Positions 46,366 to 57,221 are shown, numbered from the stretch's first letter. The stretch is 64,000 bases of DNA from Kangiella sediminilitoris (GCF_001708405.1 NZ_CP012418.1:2074501-2138500); one strand, 5' to 3'. Notes: generated by a model from the sequence alone, not told the origin. Program-made: numbers and translations.

Positions 46366-46394
46366 ATTTTAGCCATCCCACGCCTAAAAATCAA
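46366..46394 (-). promoter_or_regulatory. alpha operon promoter
   Basis: TTGATT (46389-46394), a 17-bp spacer and TAAAAT (46366-46371) on the minus strand, followed by the GC-rich AGCCGCCC discriminator common at growth-rate-controlled ribosomal promoters. An inverted repeat AGGCGTG/CACGCCT (46348-46354 and 46379-46385) brackets the -10. Confidence 0.75.
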
Positions 46395-46406
46395 ACAATT
46401 ATCGAA

Positions 46407-46520
46407 TTAACCTTGACGCTGTTTATGGCGAGGGTCAACACAGATAACGCGAACACTGCCGTGACGACGAATCACTTTGCAGTTACGGCACATTTTCTTA
46501 ACAGAAGCACGAACTTTCAT
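46407..46520 (-). CDS. rpmJ: 50S ribosomal protein L36
   Basis: 37 aa: ATG at 46518-46520 and TAA at 46407-46409. The product starts [17 protein letters not shown] and ends DPRHKQRQG. The zinc ligands C11, C14, C27 and a downstream His are present, so this is the zinc-binding (C+) form. It is the last gene of the spc operon, 17 bp after secY. Confidence 0.98.
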   Translation of the reverse strand: MKVRASVKKMCRNCKVIRRHGSVRVICVDPRHKQRQG

Positions 46521-46537
46521 TTGTTACTCCAACATGC

Positions 46538-47869
46538 TTAGCGACGTACACGACCCGACGGGCCATGCTTTTTAAGATTTGCTTTTTTCAATACCGAGTC
46601 ATATTGCTGCGACATCATATGCGCTTGTACTTGAGCCATGAAGTCCATAGCAACAACTACAATAATCAATAGTGACGTACCACCGAAGTAGAACGGATAT
46701 TCAAATAGCAAAATCAGAAACTCTGGTAACAAACATACTGCAGTCATGTAAAGGGCACCCCAGAACGTCAATCGGGTTGTGACCTTATCTAAATAACTAG
46801 CCGTTTGTTGACCAGGACGAATACCTGGAATAAAGGCGCCTGATTTTTTCAGGTTATCAGCTGTATCACGTGGGTTTTGCGTCAATGCTGTATAAAAGAA
46901 AGCAAAGAATATAATACCCGAGGCGTACAACATCATGTAGACCGGATTACCAGGTTGTAGATTCTGCGCCAAAGTACTTAACCAACTGACTTCTCCAGCG
47001 TTACCGAACCAAGATAACAAAGTACCTGGGAACAATACGATACTGGATGCAAAAATAGCAGGGATTACACCCGCCATATTAAGCTTCATTGGTAGGAAGC
47101 TACTTTGTGCTGCAAAAACCTTATTACCTTGTTGGCGTTTTGCGTAGTTGATCGTGATACGACGTTGAGCCGTTTCAAACCACACTATGAAGTAAATCAC
47201 AGCAAGTGCAAAGACAGCGAACACCAGGATACCCAGAACGTCACGCTGACCATCATAAGCTTGTGAAAATACTTGCTTGATAGCCTGTGGGAAACCAGCA
47301 ACGATACCCACCAAGATAATAATAGAGATACCGTTACCGATACCTCTTTCCGTAATTTGTTCACCCAACCACATCAGGAACATAGTGCCCGTTACCAATG
47401 TAGCTATCGCAACAAAATAGAACGAAAAGTCAGGATTCTCAACCAACCCAGGAACCATGCTCGGTAGCTGAGTCGCCATACCGAAGGCTTGAACTGTAGC
47501 CAGGCCAACCGTTAGATAGCGAGTATACTGGTTGATTTTACGGCGTCCACTTTCGCCTTCCTTCTTGATCTCTTTCAAACGAGGATCGACATAACTCAGG
47601 ATCTGCATGATAATCGACGCCGAAATATACGGCATGATACCTAGTGCTAAAACTGAGGCACGTTCCATCGCACCGCCTGAAAAGACATTGAATAAAGAGA
47701 AAATAGTATCTGAATTCAATATCTGTTGTAGTGCTTCGGCGTTTACACCCGGAACAGGTACAAAAGAACCTAGACGGAAGACTACAATAGCAATGAGCAC
47801 AAACAACAGACGTTGTTTGAGCTCATTCAAACCACCGCTTTTTGCTAATTGCTGTGGTGATAATGCCAT
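46538..47869 (-). CDS. secY: protein translocase subunit SecY
   Basis: 443 aa with ten membrane helices, the channel of the Sec translocon. Visible landmarks: [24 protein letters not shown] (plug/TM2), [10 protein letters not shown] and [12 protein letters not shown]. The length matches E. coli SecY. Its ATG overlaps the rplO stop by 1 bp (TAATG), as coupled translation requires. Confidence 0.99.
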   Translation of the reverse strand: MALSPQQLAKSGGLNELKQRLLFVLIAIVVFRLGSFVPVPGVNAEALQQILNSDTIFSLFNVFSGGAMERASVLALGIMPYISASIIMQILSYVDPRLKEIKKEGESGRRKINQYTRYLTVGLATVQAFGMATQLPSMVPGLVENPDFSFYFVAIATLVTGTMFLMWLGEQITERGIGNGISIIILVGIVAGFPQAIKQVFSQAYDGQRDVLGILVFAVFALAVIYFIVWFETAQRRITINYAKRQQGNKVFAAQSSFLPMKLNMAGVIPAIFASSIVLFPGTLLSWFGNAGEVSWLSTLAQNLQPGNPVYMMLYASGIIFFAFFYTALTQNPRDTADNLKKSGAFIPGIRPGQQTASYLDKVTTRLTFWGALYMTAVCLLPEFLILLFEYPFYFGGTSLLIIVVVAMDFMAQVQAHMMSQQYDSVLKKANLKKHGPSGRVRR

Positions 47870-48306
47870 TATGATTCAACCTTACCGCCAGCTGCTTCGA
47901 TAGCTTTCTGTGCACCTTTAGTCACACGAACACCACCAGAAACAGTTACTGGACGTTCAATTTCACCAGACAAGATCACTTTTGCGTTTTCAATGCTGTT
48001 GCCGATAATGCCAGCTTTTTTCAAGCTCAACATATCTACAACATCACCGTCTACTTTTGAAAGTTCGTTTAAACGAATTTCAGCAGTAACCAAAGCCTTA
48101 CGCGACTTAAAGCCAAACTTTGGTAAACGTTGTTTCAAAGGCATCTGACCACCTTCGAAACCAATCTTATTGAAACCGCCTGAACGTGACTTCTGACCTT
48201 TATGACCGCGACCTGCAGTTTTACCGTCAGTAGAACCGATGCCTCGGCCAACACGTTTACGATCTTTTTTACTACCAGGAGCTGGCATCAATGTATTTAA
48301 ACGCAT
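47869..48306 (-). CDS. rplO: 50S ribosomal protein L15
   Basis: 145 aa from ATG 48306 ([12 protein letters not shown]); a non-ATG start six codons upstream is atypical. [25 protein letters not shown] is the flexible Gly-rich arm. It lies 4 bp downstream of rpmD. Confidence 0.98.
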   Translation of the reverse strand: MRLNTLMPAPGSKKDRKRVGRGIGSTDGKTAGRGHKGQKSRSGGFNKIGFEGGQMPLKQRLPKFGFKSRKALVTAEIRLNELSKVDGDVVDMLSLKKAGIIGNSIENAKVILSGEIERPVTVSGGVRVTKGAQKAIEAAGGKVES

Positions 48307-48310
48307 GATA

Positions 48311-48493
48311 TTACTCCTCAACACTAACCATGTAGTAAACTTTGTTTACCATACCGCGAGTTGAAGGAGTATCTTCAACCTCTACCGTATGACCGATGCG
48401 ACGCAAACCTAGACCGCGCAAACAAGCCTTGTGAGCTTCCAAGCGGCTAATGCTAGAACGCGTCTGCGTTACTTTCATCATTTTCTTTGCCAT
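48311..48493 (-). CDS. rpmD: 50S ribosomal protein L30
   Basis: 60 aa. [32 protein letters not shown] is the family core. It lies between rpsE and rplO with 4-bp gaps on both sides. Confidence 0.98.
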   Translation of the reverse strand: MAKKMMKVTQTRSSISRLEAHKACLRGLGLRRIGHTVEVEDTPSTRGMVNKVYYMVSVEE

Positions 48494-48497
48494 CGTC

Positions 48498-49001
48498 TTA
48501 GTCCAAAATCTCTTCTACTGATTTACCACGCTTGGCAGCCATTGATTCTGGCGAAGTCATTTGGGTCAAACCATTAATCGTTGCACGAACGATATTAATT
48601 GGGTTTGTAGAACCAACACTCTTTGCCAAGACGTTTTGGATACCTAGCACCTCAAAAACAGCACGCATCGCACCACCAGCAATGATACCGGTACCTTCTG
48701 ATGCTGGCTGCATGTAAACTTTTGATGCGCCATGACGGGCATTAATTGGATGTTGTAAAGTGTGACCGTCTTTCAACTCAACCTGGATCATGTTACGACG
48801 AGCTTGCTCCATAGCTTTTTGAATTGCTACAGGCACCTCTTTCGATTTACCACGACCGAAGCCCACTTTACCCTTACCGTCGCCGACAACAGTTAAAGCT
48901 GTGAAACCGAAAATACGACCACCCTTAACTACTTTAGCAACGCGGTTTACGTTGACTAACTTTTCAACTAAACCTTCTTGGTTATTCATATCTTTTGCCA
49001 T
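48498..49001 (-). CDS. rpsE: 30S ribosomal protein S5
   Basis: 167 aa. [29 protein letters not shown] is the N-terminal dsRBD-like domain whose loop binds near the decoding and spectinomycin site; [15 protein letters not shown] follows. S5 supports mRNA helicase activity and translational fidelity. Confidence 0.99.
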   Translation of the reverse strand: MAKDMNNQEGLVEKLVNVNRVAKVVKGGRIFGFTALTVVGDGKGKVGFGRGKSKEVPVAIQKAMEQARRNMIQVELKDGHTLQHPINARHGASKVYMQPASEGTGIIAGGAMRAVFEVLGIQNVLAKSVGSTNPINIVRATINGLTQMTSPESMAAKRGKSVEEILD

Positions 49002-49011
49002 GCTTCACACC

Positions 49012-49365
49012 TTAGAACTGTAAGCCTTTTTCACGAGCGGCGTCAGCTAATGCTGCCACACGTCCGTGATATTTGAATCCACTGCGGTCGAAAGCTACTT
49101 GCTTTACACCCGCTTCGATAGCGCGCTCAGCAACCAAAGTACCTACCTGCTTAGCAGCGTCGAGGTTACCTGTATACTTAACGTCACCACGAACGGCCTT
49201 TTCCACAGTCGAAGCACTTGCGATTATATTACCGTTCTCACCGCTGATTACTTGAGCGTAAATGTGGCGAGGGGTTCTATTCACAACTAGGCGCGTTACA
49301 CCTAGCTCATGCATTTTTGCGCGACTTTTAGACGCACGACGCAAACGTTGAATTTTCTTTTTCAT
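49012..49365 (-). CDS. rplR: 50S ribosomal protein L18
   Basis: 117 aa. [16 protein letters not shown] and [23 protein letters not shown] are canonical. L18 carries 5S rRNA into the 50S subunit together with L5. It sits between rplF and rpsE. Confidence 0.99.
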   Translation of the reverse strand: MKKKIQRLRRASKSRAKMHELGVTRLVVNRTPRHIYAQVISGENGNIIASASTVEKAVRGDVKYTGNLDAAKQVGTLVAERAIEAGVKQVAFDRSGFKYHGRVAALADAAREKGLQF

Positions 49366-49377
49366 GACCCTGCCCTA

Positions 49378-49908
49378 CTATTTCTTCTTGGCTTCTTTGC
49401 GAACAATGTATTCGTCTTCATAACGGACACCTTTACCTTTATAAGGTTCAGGTGGACGGTAACCACGAATGTTTGCCGCAACTTGACCGACGATTTGCTT
49501 GCTCGGACCCTTAACGATTAGATCCGTTTGCGAAGGAGCTTCGATAGTAACGCCTTCTGGGATCTCAAATTCGATTGGGTGAGAAAAGCCCAGGGTTAGG
49601 TTCAATTTCTTACCTTGAACCTGTGCACGATAACCAACACCGATAAGTTTTAGTTTCTTTTCAAAACCTTCAGTAACACCAGTTACCATGTTGTTGACCA
49701 ATGCACGGTATGTACCCGCCATTGCCCAGTTTTTAGCATCGTCTTTAGGCGCGAAGTTTACTTCGCCGTCTTCAACTTTAACTTCTACATCGTTATGTAG
49801 TTGTTCTTCAAGCTGACCTTTAGAACCTTTAACACTGATCACGCCATCTTTGATGTTGATTTCAACACCTGAAGGGATAGATACAGTGGCTTTTGCTACA
49901 CGTGACAT
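49378..49908 (-). CDS. rplF: 50S ribosomal protein L6
   Basis: 176 aa with two related domains: SIPSGVEINIKDGVISVKG and GVTIEAPSQTDLIVKGPSKQIVGQVAA, ending with the GYRPPEPYKGKGVRYEDE block near the factor-binding site. Confidence 0.99.
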   Translation of the reverse strand: MSRVAKATVSIPSGVEINIKDGVISVKGSKGQLEEQLHNDVEVKVEDGEVNFAPKDDAKNWAMAGTYRALVNNMVTGVTEGFEKKLKLIGVGYRAQVQGKKLNLTLGFSHPIEFEIPEGVTIEAPSQTDLIVKGPSKQIVGQVAANIRGYRPPEPYKGKGVRYEDEYIVRKEAKKK

Positions 49909-49921
49909 CTTTACTCTCCCC

Positions 49922-50314
49922 TTACGCTACAGTGCAGATGATCTCACCGCCGTGTCCTGCTTTACGCGCAGCACGGTCAGTCATCACACCTTGAGACGTT
50001 GAAACGACAGCAATACCAAGACCGCCGATAACTTTTGGAAGTTCATCAACTTTCTTGTATATACGTAGGCCTGGACGGCTTACACGCTTCAATTCGTCAA
50101 TTACAGGACGACCTTGGTAGTATCTCAACTCAACAGTCATAGTTGGGATAGCACCTTCTTCTACGCTGTAACCATTGATGAAACCTTCGTTTACCAATAC
50201 TTCAGCGATCGCTTTTTTAATTTTTGACGCAGGTATTTCGACAGTCTTCTTCGCAGCAGTCTGGCCGTTACGAATACGAGTCAACATATCTGCTATAGGA
50301 TCTTGCATACTCAT
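49922..50314 (-). CDS. rpsH: 30S ribosomal protein S8
   Basis: 130 aa. [14 protein letters not shown] at the start and the C-terminal [20 protein letters not shown] are canonical. In E. coli S8 represses the spc operon by binding the rplE start region; the regulatory site here was not resolved by eye. Confidence 0.99.
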   Translation of the reverse strand: MSMQDPIADMLTRIRNGQTAAKKTVEIPASKIKKAIAEVLVNEGFINGYSVEEGAIPTMTVELRYYQGRPVIDELKRVSRPGLRIYKKVDELPKVIGGLGIAVVSTSQGVMTDRAARKAGHGGEIICTVA

Positions 50315-50332
50315 GTGTGATTCTCCAACAGC

Positions 50333-50638
50333 TTACCAGCTAGCTTTTACCAGACCAGGAACGTCACCTTTCATTGCATGCTGACGTAATTTGTTACGAC
50401 ACATACCGAACTTACGAAGGTAACCGTGTGGACGACCAGTTACGCGACAACGGTTACGTTGACGAACTGGATTCGCGTTACGTGGAAGCTTTTGCAGTTT
50501 CACCTGAGCTTCCCAAACGTCTTCTTCTGAAGAGTTAGGGTTCTTGATGATTGCTTTTAGCTCTGCGCGTTTTGCAGCGTACTTTTCTACAGTCTTTGCA
50601 CGCTTCAATTCACGCTCGATCATTGATTTTTTAGCCAT
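50333..50638 (-). CDS. rpsN: 30S ribosomal protein S14 (long, zinc-free form)
   Basis: 101 aa, the C-minus type: lacks the paired CxxC zinc motifs of short S14 and has [21 protein letters not shown]. It lies between rplE and rpsH in the standard spc order. Confidence 0.99.
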   Translation of the reverse strand: MAKKSMIERELKRAKTVEKYAAKRAELKAIIKNPNSSEEDVWEAQVKLQKLPRNANPVRQRNRCRVTGRPHGYLRKFGMCRNKLRQHAMKGDVPGLVKASW

Positions 50639-50648
50639 AGCGTGCCTC

Positions 50649-51188
50649 TTATGATTTCAATGGGAAGTTAAACGCGTCTAATAGTGCGCGACCTTCCTCA
50701 TTGCTGTTTGCCGTAGTGGTGATTGTAATGTCCATACCACGAACCTTATCGACCTTGTCATAATCAATTTCTGGGAAAATGATTTGCTCTTTGATACCTA
50801 CTGAGTAGTTACCACGGCCGTCAAAAGATTTAGGGTTCAAACCACGGAAGTCACGAATACGTGGAACCGCGATTGAGATAAATCTTTCTAAGAATTCCCA
50901 CATACGCTCGCCACGAAGAGTCACTTTACAGCCAATTGGGTAGCCATCACGAATTTTAAAGCCCGCAACTGATTTGCGTGCTTTAGTGATGATAGGCTTT
51001 TGGCCTGAGATAGCAGTCATATCACTTACTGCGTGCTCAAGGATCTTCTTGTCCGCAAGAGCTTCACCCAGACCCATGTTCAATGTGATCTTGGTAATGC
51101 GTGGGACTTGCATAACTGATTTGTACTCAAACTTCTCTTGAAGCTGCTGTACAACAGTATCTTTGTAAAAGTTGTGCAGTTTCGCCAT
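50649..51188 (-). CDS. rplE: 50S ribosomal protein L5
   Basis: 179 aa from the second of two adjacent ATG codons (51188), which gives the E. coli-like [10 protein letters not shown] start; the first ATG (51191) would add one Met. It binds 5S rRNA and contacts P-site t[14 protein letters not shown] and [16 protein letters not shown] are canonical. Confidence 0.98.
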   Translation of the reverse strand: MAKLHNFYKDTVVQQLQEKFEYKSVMQVPRITKITLNMGLGEALADKKILEHAVSDMTAISGQKPIITKARKSVAGFKIRDGYPIGCKVTLRGERMWEFLERFISIAVPRIRDFRGLNPKSFDGRGNYSVGIKEQIIFPEIDYDKVDKVRGMDITITTTANSNEEGRALLDAFNFPLKS

Positions 51189-51212
51189 CATTTATTACCT
51201 AAATGTTAACAG

Positions 51213-51530
51213 TTAAATCGCTTCGCCAGTTTTCTTGAAGAAGCGTGTTTTCTTACCGTCTTCAACCTTAAAGCCAACACGATCAGCTTTACCTGTTGAA
51301 GGGTTGTAAATAGCTACATTAGAAGCTTCAAACGCAGCCTCTTTCTCGACAATTCCACCTTCGTTGATAGAACCATCTGGATTTTGGCTTGGCTTTGTGT
51401 GCTTCTTGATGATATTGACGCCACTCACAATCACGCGACCATCAGCAAGAACGCGGTCAACATTACCACGTTTGCCTTTGTCTTTTCCCGCGATTACGAT
51501 GACTTCGTCGCCGCTTTTAATCTTTTGCAT
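51213..51530 (-). CDS. rplX: 50S ribosomal protein L24
   Basis: 105 aa with the KOW motif ([19 protein letters not shown]) at the N-terminus. L24 is an early assembly initiator of the 50S subunit. It lies 14 bp after rplN. Confidence 0.98.
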   Translation of the reverse strand: MQKIKSGDEVIVIAGKDKGKRGNVDRVLADGRVIVSGVNIIKKHTKPSQNPDGSINEGGIVEKEAAFEASNVAIYNPSTGKADRVGFKVEDGKKTRFFKKTGEAI

Positions 51531-51544
51531 GATTCTCGTCTCTC

Positions 51545-51913
51545 TTAAAGTACTTCTGGTGCCAAAGACACGATCTTCATGAACTTGTCACCACGTAGTT
51601 CACGTGTAACAGGCCCAAAGATACGAGTACCAATCGGCTGTAGGTTGTTATTCAAAATAACAGCTGCGTTACCGTCAAACTTGATCAGAGATCCGTCTGG
51701 ACGACGAACACCTTTACGAGTACGAACTACAACTGCGTTTAGAACGTCACCTTTTTTAACCTTACCGCGTGGGATCGCTTCTTTTACGCTCACTTTGATG
51801 ATGTCACCAATGTTAGCGTAACGACGATGCGAACCACCCAGTACCTTAATACACATTACACGACGAGCACCTGAATTATCGGCTACGTCTAGTACTGATT
51901 GCATCTGGATCAT
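51545..51913 (-). CDS. rplN: 50S ribosomal protein L14
   Basis: 122 aa, first gene of the spc operon. [28 protein letters not shown] is canonical. A GGAGAAAACC ribosome-binding region follows a predicted extended -10 promoter. Confidence 0.99.
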   Translation of the reverse strand: MIQMQSVLDVADNSGARRVMCIKVLGGSHRRYANIGDIIKVSVKEAIPRGKVKKGDVLNAVVVRTRKGVRRPDGSLIKFDGNAAVILNNNLQPIGTRIFGPVTRELRGDKFMKIVSLAPEVL

Positions 51914-51950
51914 GGTTTTCTCCGCTTAATCCCGCGCTAAAAGGCGCAGG

Positions 51951-51959
51951 AGTATACCA
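51951..51959 (-). promoter_or_regulatory. spc operon promoter (extended -10)
   Basis: TG-G-TATACT on the minus strand forms an extended -10, followed by CCTGCGCC, in the 110-bp rpsQ-rplN spacer. There is no good -35. E. coli has the spc promoter at the same place. Confidence 0.6.
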
Positions 51960-52023
51960 TTAAATTACTAAAAATCCTAACCCCGAGGCGAAATTAATCA
52001 CTTCAGGGTTAACTATGGTTCAA

Positions 52024-52281
52024 TTAGCTAGCGCTCTCAACTATCTCAACCAGCTTAAAAGACTTGGTTTTTGATAGTGGACGACACTCAGCAATTCTCA
52101 CCACATCACCCAATTTGCACTCGTTAGCTTCGTCATGAGCGTGAACTTTTGTCGAACGCTTAATGAACTTACCGTATAAAGGGTGTTTCACATAACGCTC
52201 AACTAGTACAGTGATGGATTTATCCATTTTGTCGCTGACGACTTTGCCCTGTAATGTGCGTTGAATTGTTTCAGTGCTCAT
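52024..52281 (-). CDS. rpsQ: 30S ribosomal protein S17
   Basis: 85 aa OB-fold protein, last gene of the S10 operon. [22 protein letters not shown] and [25 protein letters not shown] are canonical. It overlaps rpmC by 1 bp. Confidence 0.99.
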   Translation of the reverse strand: MSTETIQRTLQGKVVSDKMDKSITVLVERYVKHPLYGKFIKRSTKVHAHDEANECKLGDVVRIAECRPLSKTKSFKLVEIVESAS

Positions 52282-52472
52282 TATGAACCTGCCTTTTGGT
52301 TGATAATGGTTTTAACACGGGCGATGTCGCGACGTACTTCACGCAACTTGTGTGTTTCAGTCACTTGGCCCGTAGCCTTTTCCATACGTAACTTGAATTG
52401 ATCTTGCAAAAGCTCATTCAAAGTTACGTTGAGCTCTTCAACGCTCTTATCTTTCAATTCTGTCGCTTTCAT
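52281..52472 (-). CDS. rpmC: 50S ribosomal protein L29
   Basis: 63 aa two-helix protein at the tunnel exit. [21 protein letters not shown] and [14 protein letters not shown] are canonical. It overlaps both neighbours by 1 bp. Confidence 0.99.
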   Translation of the reverse strand: MKATELKDKSVEELNVTLNELLQDQFKLRMEKATGQVTETHKLREVRRDIARVKTIINQKAGS

Positions 52473-52879
52473 TAGATCACCGTCCGCTTAACAAAGGTTG
52501 TTTTGAAAGGAAGCTTAGCCGCTGCTAGCGTAAACGCTTCTCGTGCTAGCTCTTCAGAAACACCTTCCACTTCATATAACATGCGACCTGGCTGAATCTG
52601 AGCAACCCAATATTCAACACTACCTTTACCTTTACCCATACGAACTTCTAAAGGCTTTTTAGTGATTGGCTTGTCAGGGAATACACGAATGTACACTTTA
52701 CCAGCACGCTTCATGTGACGAGTCATAGCACGACGAGCCGCCTCAATTTGGCGAGCAGTCATACGACCACGACCCACAGCTTTCAAACCGTATTCACCAA
52801 AGCTAACGTTATGAGCTTTCGAACCACGGTTACGTAATTTATGCTGCTTACGATATTTCGTTCTTTTTGGCAATAACAT
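52472..52879 (-). CDS. rplP: 50S ribosomal protein L16
   Basis: 135 aa. [39 protein letters not shown] and the VRMGKGKG loop, whose Arg is hydroxylated in E. coli, are present. L16 organises the peptidyl transferase and A-site region. Confidence 0.99.
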   Translation of the reverse strand: MLLPKRTKYRKQHKLRNRGSKAHNVSFGEYGLKAVGRGRMTARQIEAARRAMTRHMKRAGKVYIRVFPDKPITKKPLEVRMGKGKGSVEYWVAQIQPGRMLYEVEGVSEELAREAFTLAAAKLPFKTTFVKRTVI

Positions 52880-52890
52880 AATACTTACCC

Positions 52891-53592
52891 CTATTTTTTC
52901 GCTTTAGGAGCAGGTTTTCTGCGGCGAGGTTTCTTCTCTTCTTTAGGCTCTTCAATTTCTTGACCCGGAAGAACTTCACCTTTGAAAATCCATACTTTAA
53001 TGCCGATGATACCGTAAGTAGTATTCGCTTCAGATGTAGCATAATCGATGTTCGCACGAAGCGTATGCAAAGGTACACGACCTTCACGGTACCACTCAGT
53101 ACGAGCAATCTCAGCACCACCTAAACGACCACTTACTTCAATCTTGATACCTTCTGCACCAAGACGCATCGCGTTTTGAACGGCACGCTTCATTGCACGA
53201 CGGAACATCACACGACGCTCCAGCTGCTGTGCAACGTTATCAGCGACCAACTGACCATCAAGCTCTGGCTTACGCACTTGCTCAACAGACACCTGAGCTG
53301 TAACACCAGCCATGTTGGCAATCTTGCCACGCAATTTTTCGATATCTTCACCTTTCTTACCGATAACGATACCAGGACGCGCTGTGTGAATAGTCACACG
53401 GATCGCTTTCGCTGGACGCTCGATTTCTACGCGAGATACTGAAGCGTGTTTCAATTCTTTTAACAACCAGTTACGGATGTTGATATCACTTTCCAAGTTA
53501 TCCGCAAAATCGCCGCGCTCAGCATACCAAGTTGCAGTATGCTTTTTTACGATACCTAAGCGGATACCGGTAGGATGAACTTTTTGACCCAT
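52891..53592 (-). CDS. rpsC: 30S ribosomal protein S3
   Basis: 233 aa. [21 protein letters not shown], the KH domain [16 protein letters not shown] and the C-terminal [12 protein letters not shown] are canonical. A basic tail ([16 protein letters not shown]) ends the protein. S3 forms part of the mRNA entry channel. Confidence 0.99.
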   Translation of the reverse strand: MGQKVHPTGIRLGIVKKHTATWYAERGDFADNLESDINIRNWLLKELKHASVSRVEIERPAKAIRVTIHTARPGIVIGKKGEDIEKLRGKIANMAGVTAQVSVEQVRKPELDGQLVADNVAQQLERRVMFRRAMKRAVQNAMRLGAEGIKIEVSGRLGGAEIARTEWYREGRVPLHTLRANIDYATSEANTTYGIIGIKVWIFKGEVLPGQEIEEPKEEKKPRRRKPAPKAKK

Positions 53593-53601
53593 TACCTTCT
53601 C

Positions 53602-53934
53602 CTAGTTATCCGATACTTTAACGGTGACGTGGCTATTACGCTTTAAGATGCGGTCGCCACGACCTTTCGCGCGCGGACGCATACGCTTTGCTGTCGCCGC
53701 TTCATCAACGAAGATAGTTGAAACTTTCAACTCGTCGATATCAGCACCTTCATTATGCTCAGCATTTGCAATCGCAGACTCAAGAACTTTCTTGATAATA
53801 CGAGCCGCTTTCTTTGGGCTGAATTCAAGAGTGTTCAACGCTTTTTCTACTGGTAAGCCACGAATTTGATCGGCGACAAGACGCATCTTCTGTGCCGAGA
53901 TGGTGGCATTACGCAATTTAGCTGCTACTTCCAT
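53602..53934 (-). CDS. rplV: 50S ribosomal protein L22
   Basis: 110 aa. [20 protein letters not shown] and the beta-hairpin [18 protein letters not shown] that lines the exit tunnel (macrolide region) are intact. Confidence 0.99.
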   Translation of the reverse strand: MEVAAKLRNATISAQKMRLVADQIRGLPVEKALNTLEFSPKKAARIIKKVLESAIANAEHNEGADIDELKVSTIFVDEAATAKRMRPRAKGRGDRILKRNSHVTVKVSDN

Positions 53935-53949
53935 CTTTCACTCCTCGCC

Positions 53950-54228
53950 TTATCGTTTCTTGGCTTTCTTATCAACATCGTGACCATGATAGGTACGAGT
54001 TAATACAAACTCACCTAACTTGTGGCCAACCATGTCTTCAGAAACAAAGACAGGTACGTGTTGACGACCATTGTGAACGGCAATCGTCAGACCAACCATT
54101 TCTGGAAAAACGGTTGAACGACGAGACCATGTTTTAATTGGTTTCTTAGAACCAGAGGCCGCAGCTTCTTCAACCTTCTTTAATAAGTGAAGGTCAATGA
54201 ATGGGCCTTTCTTTAACGAACGTGCCAC
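53950..54228 (-). CDS. rpsS: 30S ribosomal protein S19
   Basis: 92 aa. [17 protein letters not shown] and the [17 protein letters not shown] core are canonical; it sits in the 30S head with S13. It lies between rplB and rplV. Confidence 0.99.
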   Translation of the reverse strand: MARSLKKGPFIDLHLLKKVEEAAASGSKKPIKTWSRRSTVFPEMVGLTIAVHNGRQHVPVFVSEDMVGHKLGEFVLTRTYHGHDVDKKAKKR

Positions 54229-54239
54229 TGTGCTATCCT

Positions 54240-55067
54240 CTATCGTTTATTACGGCGACGGACAATTAGCTTGTCTGTGCGCTTGTTGCTACGAGTTTTC
54301 TTACCTTTAGTAGGCGTACCCCATGGAGACACAGGATGACGACCACCAGAGGTACGTCCTTCACCACCACCATGTGGGTGGTCAACTGGGTTCATAGCGA
54401 CACCACGAACCGTTGGGCGAACACCACGCCAACGTTTGGCACCAGCTTTACCCAAACTACGTAGCATGTGCTCTGAATTACCTACCTGACCAATAGTAGC
54501 GCGACCTTCAGACAACACTTTACGTGTTTCACCTGAACGCAGACGCAAGGTCACATAGCTGCCTTCACGTGCAACGATCTGAGCATAAGCACCAGCACTA
54601 CGAGCCATTTGCGCACCCTTGCCTGGCTTAAGTTCAATGTTATGAACTGTTGTACCAACAGGGATGTTACGCATTGGTAACGCGTTACCGACACGAATCG
54701 GAGCACGCTCACCAGAAACGATAGTATCACCAGCTTTTATGTTACGAGGAGCAATGATGTAACGACGCTCACCGTCTGCATAGCAGATTAGTGCGATGTG
54801 TGCACTACGGTTTGGATCGTACTCAAGGCGCTCAACCTTACCAGCGATATTATCTTTGTTACGCTTAAAGTCGATAACACGGTAATGTTGCTTATGACCA
54901 CCACCGATGTGACGAGTCGTGATACGACCGTCATTGTTACGACCACCTGATTTTGATTTCTTCTCTAATAAAGCCGCATGAGGTTTACCCTTATGCAGGT
55001 CAGAATTCACCACTTTAACGACAAAGCGGCGTCCTGGAGAAGTTGGTTTAGCTTTTTCAATTGCCAT
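54240..55067 (-). CDS. rplB: 50S ribosomal protein L2
   Basis: 275 aa. The OB and SH3-like RNA-binding domains are complete; [16 protein letters not shown] holds the conserved His of the peptidyl transferase region. It is one of the largest and most conserved L proteins. Confidence 0.99.
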   Translation of the reverse strand: MAIEKAKPTSPGRRFVVKVVNSDLHKGKPHAALLEKKSKSGGRNNDGRITTRHIGGGHKQHYRVIDFKRNKDNIAGKVERLEYDPNRSAHIALICYADGERRYIIAPRNIKAGDTIVSGERAPIRVGNALPMRNIPVGTTVHNIELKPGKGAQMARSAGAYAQIVAREGSYVTLRLRSGETRKVLSEGRATIGQVGNSEHMLRSLGKAGAKRWRGVRPTVRGVAMNPVDHPHGGGEGRTSGGRHPVSPWGTPTKGKKTRSNKRTDKLIVRRRNKR

Positions 55068-55081
55068 TACTAATCTCCTTG

Positions 55082-55378
55082 TTACTCGCCGCCTACGAAG
55101 TCAAGGTCTTGACCAGGCTTCAATGAGACGTAAGCTTTTTTCCAGTTAGGACGACGGCCTTCTTGTAGACCAAAACGCTTACGTTTACCTTTCATGTTCA
55201 AAGTACGAACGCTTTCAACTTCAACTTCGAACAAAGTCTCTACAGCTTTCTTGATTTCACGCTTGTTAGCGTCTTTAGCTACTTTGAAAACGAATTGGTT
55301 GTCGTTTTCAGCCAAAATCGTCGCTTTTTCAGAAACGTGAGGCGCTAGAAGAACTTTTAAGATTCTCTCTTGGTTCAT
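55082..55378 (-). CDS. rplW: 50S ribosomal protein L23
   Basis: 98 aa. [18 protein letters not shown] and [12 protein letters not shown] are canonical. L23 forms the tunnel-exit docking site for trigger factor and SRP. It overlaps rplD by 4 bp. Confidence 0.99.
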   Translation of the reverse strand: MNQERILKVLLAPHVSEKATILAENDNQFVFKVAKDANKREIKKAVETLFEVEVESVRTLNMKGKRKRFGLQEGRRPNWKKAYVSLKPGQDLDFVGGE

Positions 55379-55977
55379 CCCAACATCTCCTCTACTTTCT
55401 TAACAGCCGCGACAGTCATCACAACCTTGTCAAAACCAATTAGGCTAACAGGGTCTAATGCTTGAACGTCACGAACGTCAACTTTATGTAAGTTGCGAGA
55501 CGCCAAGAATAGGTTTTCGTCAACTTCATCAGTAACGATTAACGCTTCTTTAGCATCAAGCTCTTTCAATTTGCCAACCAGCTCTTTTGTTTTTGGAGCT
55601 GAAACTGCAAATTCTTCTACTACAATCAAGCGCTCTTGACGAACCAATTCACTAAGAATGCTTTGGATCGCACCGCGGTACATTTTGCGGTTTACTTTTT
55701 GAGTGTAGTCTTGTGGTTGCGCAGCGAAAGTTACACCACCTTTGCGCCATAATGGGCTACGGATAGTACCAGCACGGGCACGACCTGTACCTTTTTGACG
55801 CCATGGTTTTTTACCACCACCGCTTACAGCGCTACGGTTCTTCTGTGCACGAGTTCCGGCACGAGCAGCTGCCATGTAAGCAACTACTACTTGGTGAACT
55901 AATGACTCGTTAAATTCACGGCCAAAAGCTACTTCAGAAACCTTTATTGCGCCGCCAGATGTCAAACTAAGTTCCAT
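55375..55977 (-). CDS. rplD: 50S ribosomal protein L4
   Basis: 200 aa from ATG 55977 with AGGAG 7 nt upstream. The extended loop [27 protein letters not shown] reaches into the exit tunnel. In E. coli L4 also autoregulates the S10 operon by transcription attenuation in the leader; a fitting hairpin is present at 57024-57063. Confidence 0.99.
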   Translation of the reverse strand: MELSLTSGGAIKVSEVAFGREFNESLVHQVVVAYMAAARAGTRAQKNRSAVSGGGKKPWRQKGTGRARAGTIRSPLWRKGGVTFAAQPQDYTQKVNRKMYRGAIQSILSELVRQERLIVVEEFAVSAPKTKELVGKLKELDAKEALIVTDEVDENLFLASRNLHKVDVRDVQALDPVSLIGFDKVVMTVAAVKKVEEMLG

Positions 55978-55994
55978 AGTCAACTCCTCTTGGC

Positions 55995-56627
55995 CTAGGC
56001 TTTCTCAGCAGGATGTACGATTACATCACCGCCAGTAGCGCCTGGGACGGCACCTTTGATTAACAACAAATTGCGCTCAGCATCAACACGTACAACTTCT
56101 AAAGTTTGTACTGTTACGCGCTCAGCACCCATGTGGCCTGACATTTTCTTGCCTTTAAATACACGACCTGGTGTTTGGTTTTGACCAATTGAACCAGGAG
56201 CACGGTGTGCTAATGAGTTACCGTGTGTACTATCTTGACCACGGAAGTTCCAACGTTTGATCGCGCCAGCGTAACCTTTACCTTTAGAGGTACCAGTTAC
56301 GTCAACTTTTTGACCTTCTTCGAAAACTTCAACTTTGACTTCACCGCCAACTTCGAAACCTTCCAAAGAGTCCACACGGAACTCCCACAAACCGCGACCA
56401 GCTTCAACGTTAGCTTTTTTAAAGTGACCAGCTTCTGCTTTACTGATACGGTTTGCCTTACGGCTTCCTGTAGTGACTTGAACCGCTTCATAACCGTCAA
56501 CATCAGCTGTCTTAAGCTGAGTGATGCGATTTGGGTCGGCTTCTACTACGGTAACCGGGATAGACACGCCGTCTTCAGTGAAGACACGAGTCATACCTCG
56601 TTTTATACCTACTATTCCGATAGCCAT
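55995..56627 (-). CDS. rplC: 50S ribosomal protein L3
   Basis: 210 aa. [17 protein letters not shown] at the start and [21 protein letters not shown], whose Gln is methylated by PrmB in E. coli. The W-finger loop near the peptidyl transferase centre is in place. Confidence 0.99.
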   Translation of the reverse strand: MAIGIVGIKRGMTRVFTEDGVSIPVTVVEADPNRITQLKTADVDGYEAVQVTTGSRKANRISKAEAGHFKKANVEAGRGLWEFRVDSLEGFEVGGEVKVEVFEEGQKVDVTGTSKGKGYAGAIKRWNFRGQDSTHGNSLAHRAPGSIGQNQTPGRVFKGKKMSGHMGAERVTVQTLEVVRVDAERNLLLIKGAVPGATGGDVIVHPAEKA

Positions 56628-56676
56628 GTTTTAAACCTCAACCGAAATGGTTATAACCTTGCTACTGATGTCTGCC

Positions 56677-56988
56677 TTAAGACAGGCTAATTTGAACATC
56701 AACACCAGCTGCCAAATCCAACTTCATCAAAGCGTCAACAGTTTTTTCTGTTGGCTCGATGATGTCCACTAAACGCTTGTGCGTACGAATTTCATACTGA
56801 TCACGCGCATCTTTGTTGACGTGTGGTGACGTCAAGATGGTGTAACGCTCTTTACGTGTTGGTAAAGGGATAGGACCTTTTACCTGAGCACCAGTACGCT
56901 TAGCGGTGTTTACGATCTCTGAAGTCGATAAGTCAATCAACTTGTGATCAAACGCTTTCAATCTGATTCGAATACGTTGCTTTGCCAT
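56677..56988 (-). CDS. rpsJ: 30S ribosomal protein S10 (NusE)
   Basis: 103 aa from ATG 56988 ([15 protein letters not shown]), the exact E. coli length; GGAG lies 9 nt upstream. An in-frame start 5 codons upstream is not needed. Besides its ribosomal role S10 pairs with NusB (gene at 34189) in antitermination. Confidence 0.99.
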   Translation of the reverse strand: MAKQRIRIRLKAFDHKLIDLSTSEIVNTAKRTGAQVKGPIPLPTRKERYTILTSPHVNKDARDQYEIRTHKRLVDIIEPTEKTVDALMKLDLAAGVDVQISLS

Positions 56989-57023
56989 TGCAAAGAACTC
57001 CACTATATTAATTAAAAGAACAT

Positions 57024-57063
57024 AAAAAACCGCTCCACCCTACTACTAACGAGGGGTGCGGTT
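57024..57063 (-). terminator. attenuator-like terminator hairpin in the S10 leader
   Basis: On the minus strand AACCGC...GCGGTT with an inner CACCCCT/AGGGTG pairing (one bulge) is followed immediately by TTTTTT. It ends 35 nt before the rpsJ ATG, downstream of the S10 promoter, the place of the E. coli L4-dependent attenuator. Confidence 0.75.
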
Positions 57064-57073
57064 ACCAAACTTG

Positions 57074-57138
57074 TTTCAGACTCAAATCGAGCCTGTTGTT
57101 AGCAAAATCAATAACTTACTTTACACAAAAGTCTGAAA
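57074..57138 (-). promoter_or_regulatory. long-range inverted repeat in the S10 leader
   Basis: TTTCAGACT (57138-57130) pairs perfectly with AGTCTGAAA (57082-57074) across a 47-nt loop within the leader RNA, just before the attenuator hairpin. It could form the upper domain of an L4-responsive leader. Confidence 0.6.
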
Positions 57139-57192
57139 TTGCTTCGCAAGAACAACCCTAATTGTGGCCGTTACGCCTACAAAGGGACGCGA

Positions 57193-57221
57193 ATTATAGG
57201 GGATCCTATCCGTGTTTGCAA
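57193..57221 (-). promoter_or_regulatory. S10 operon promoter
   Basis: TTGCAA (57216-57221), a 17-bp spacer and a perfect TATAAT (57193-57198) on the minus strand, with a GC-rich TCGCGTCCC discriminator. The predicted leader is about 200 nt. Confidence 0.88.

Noticed and set aside
56223-56690. A 155-codon plus-strand frame opposite rplC.
   Set aside because: Antisense shadow; no ribosome-binding site and no recognisable domain.
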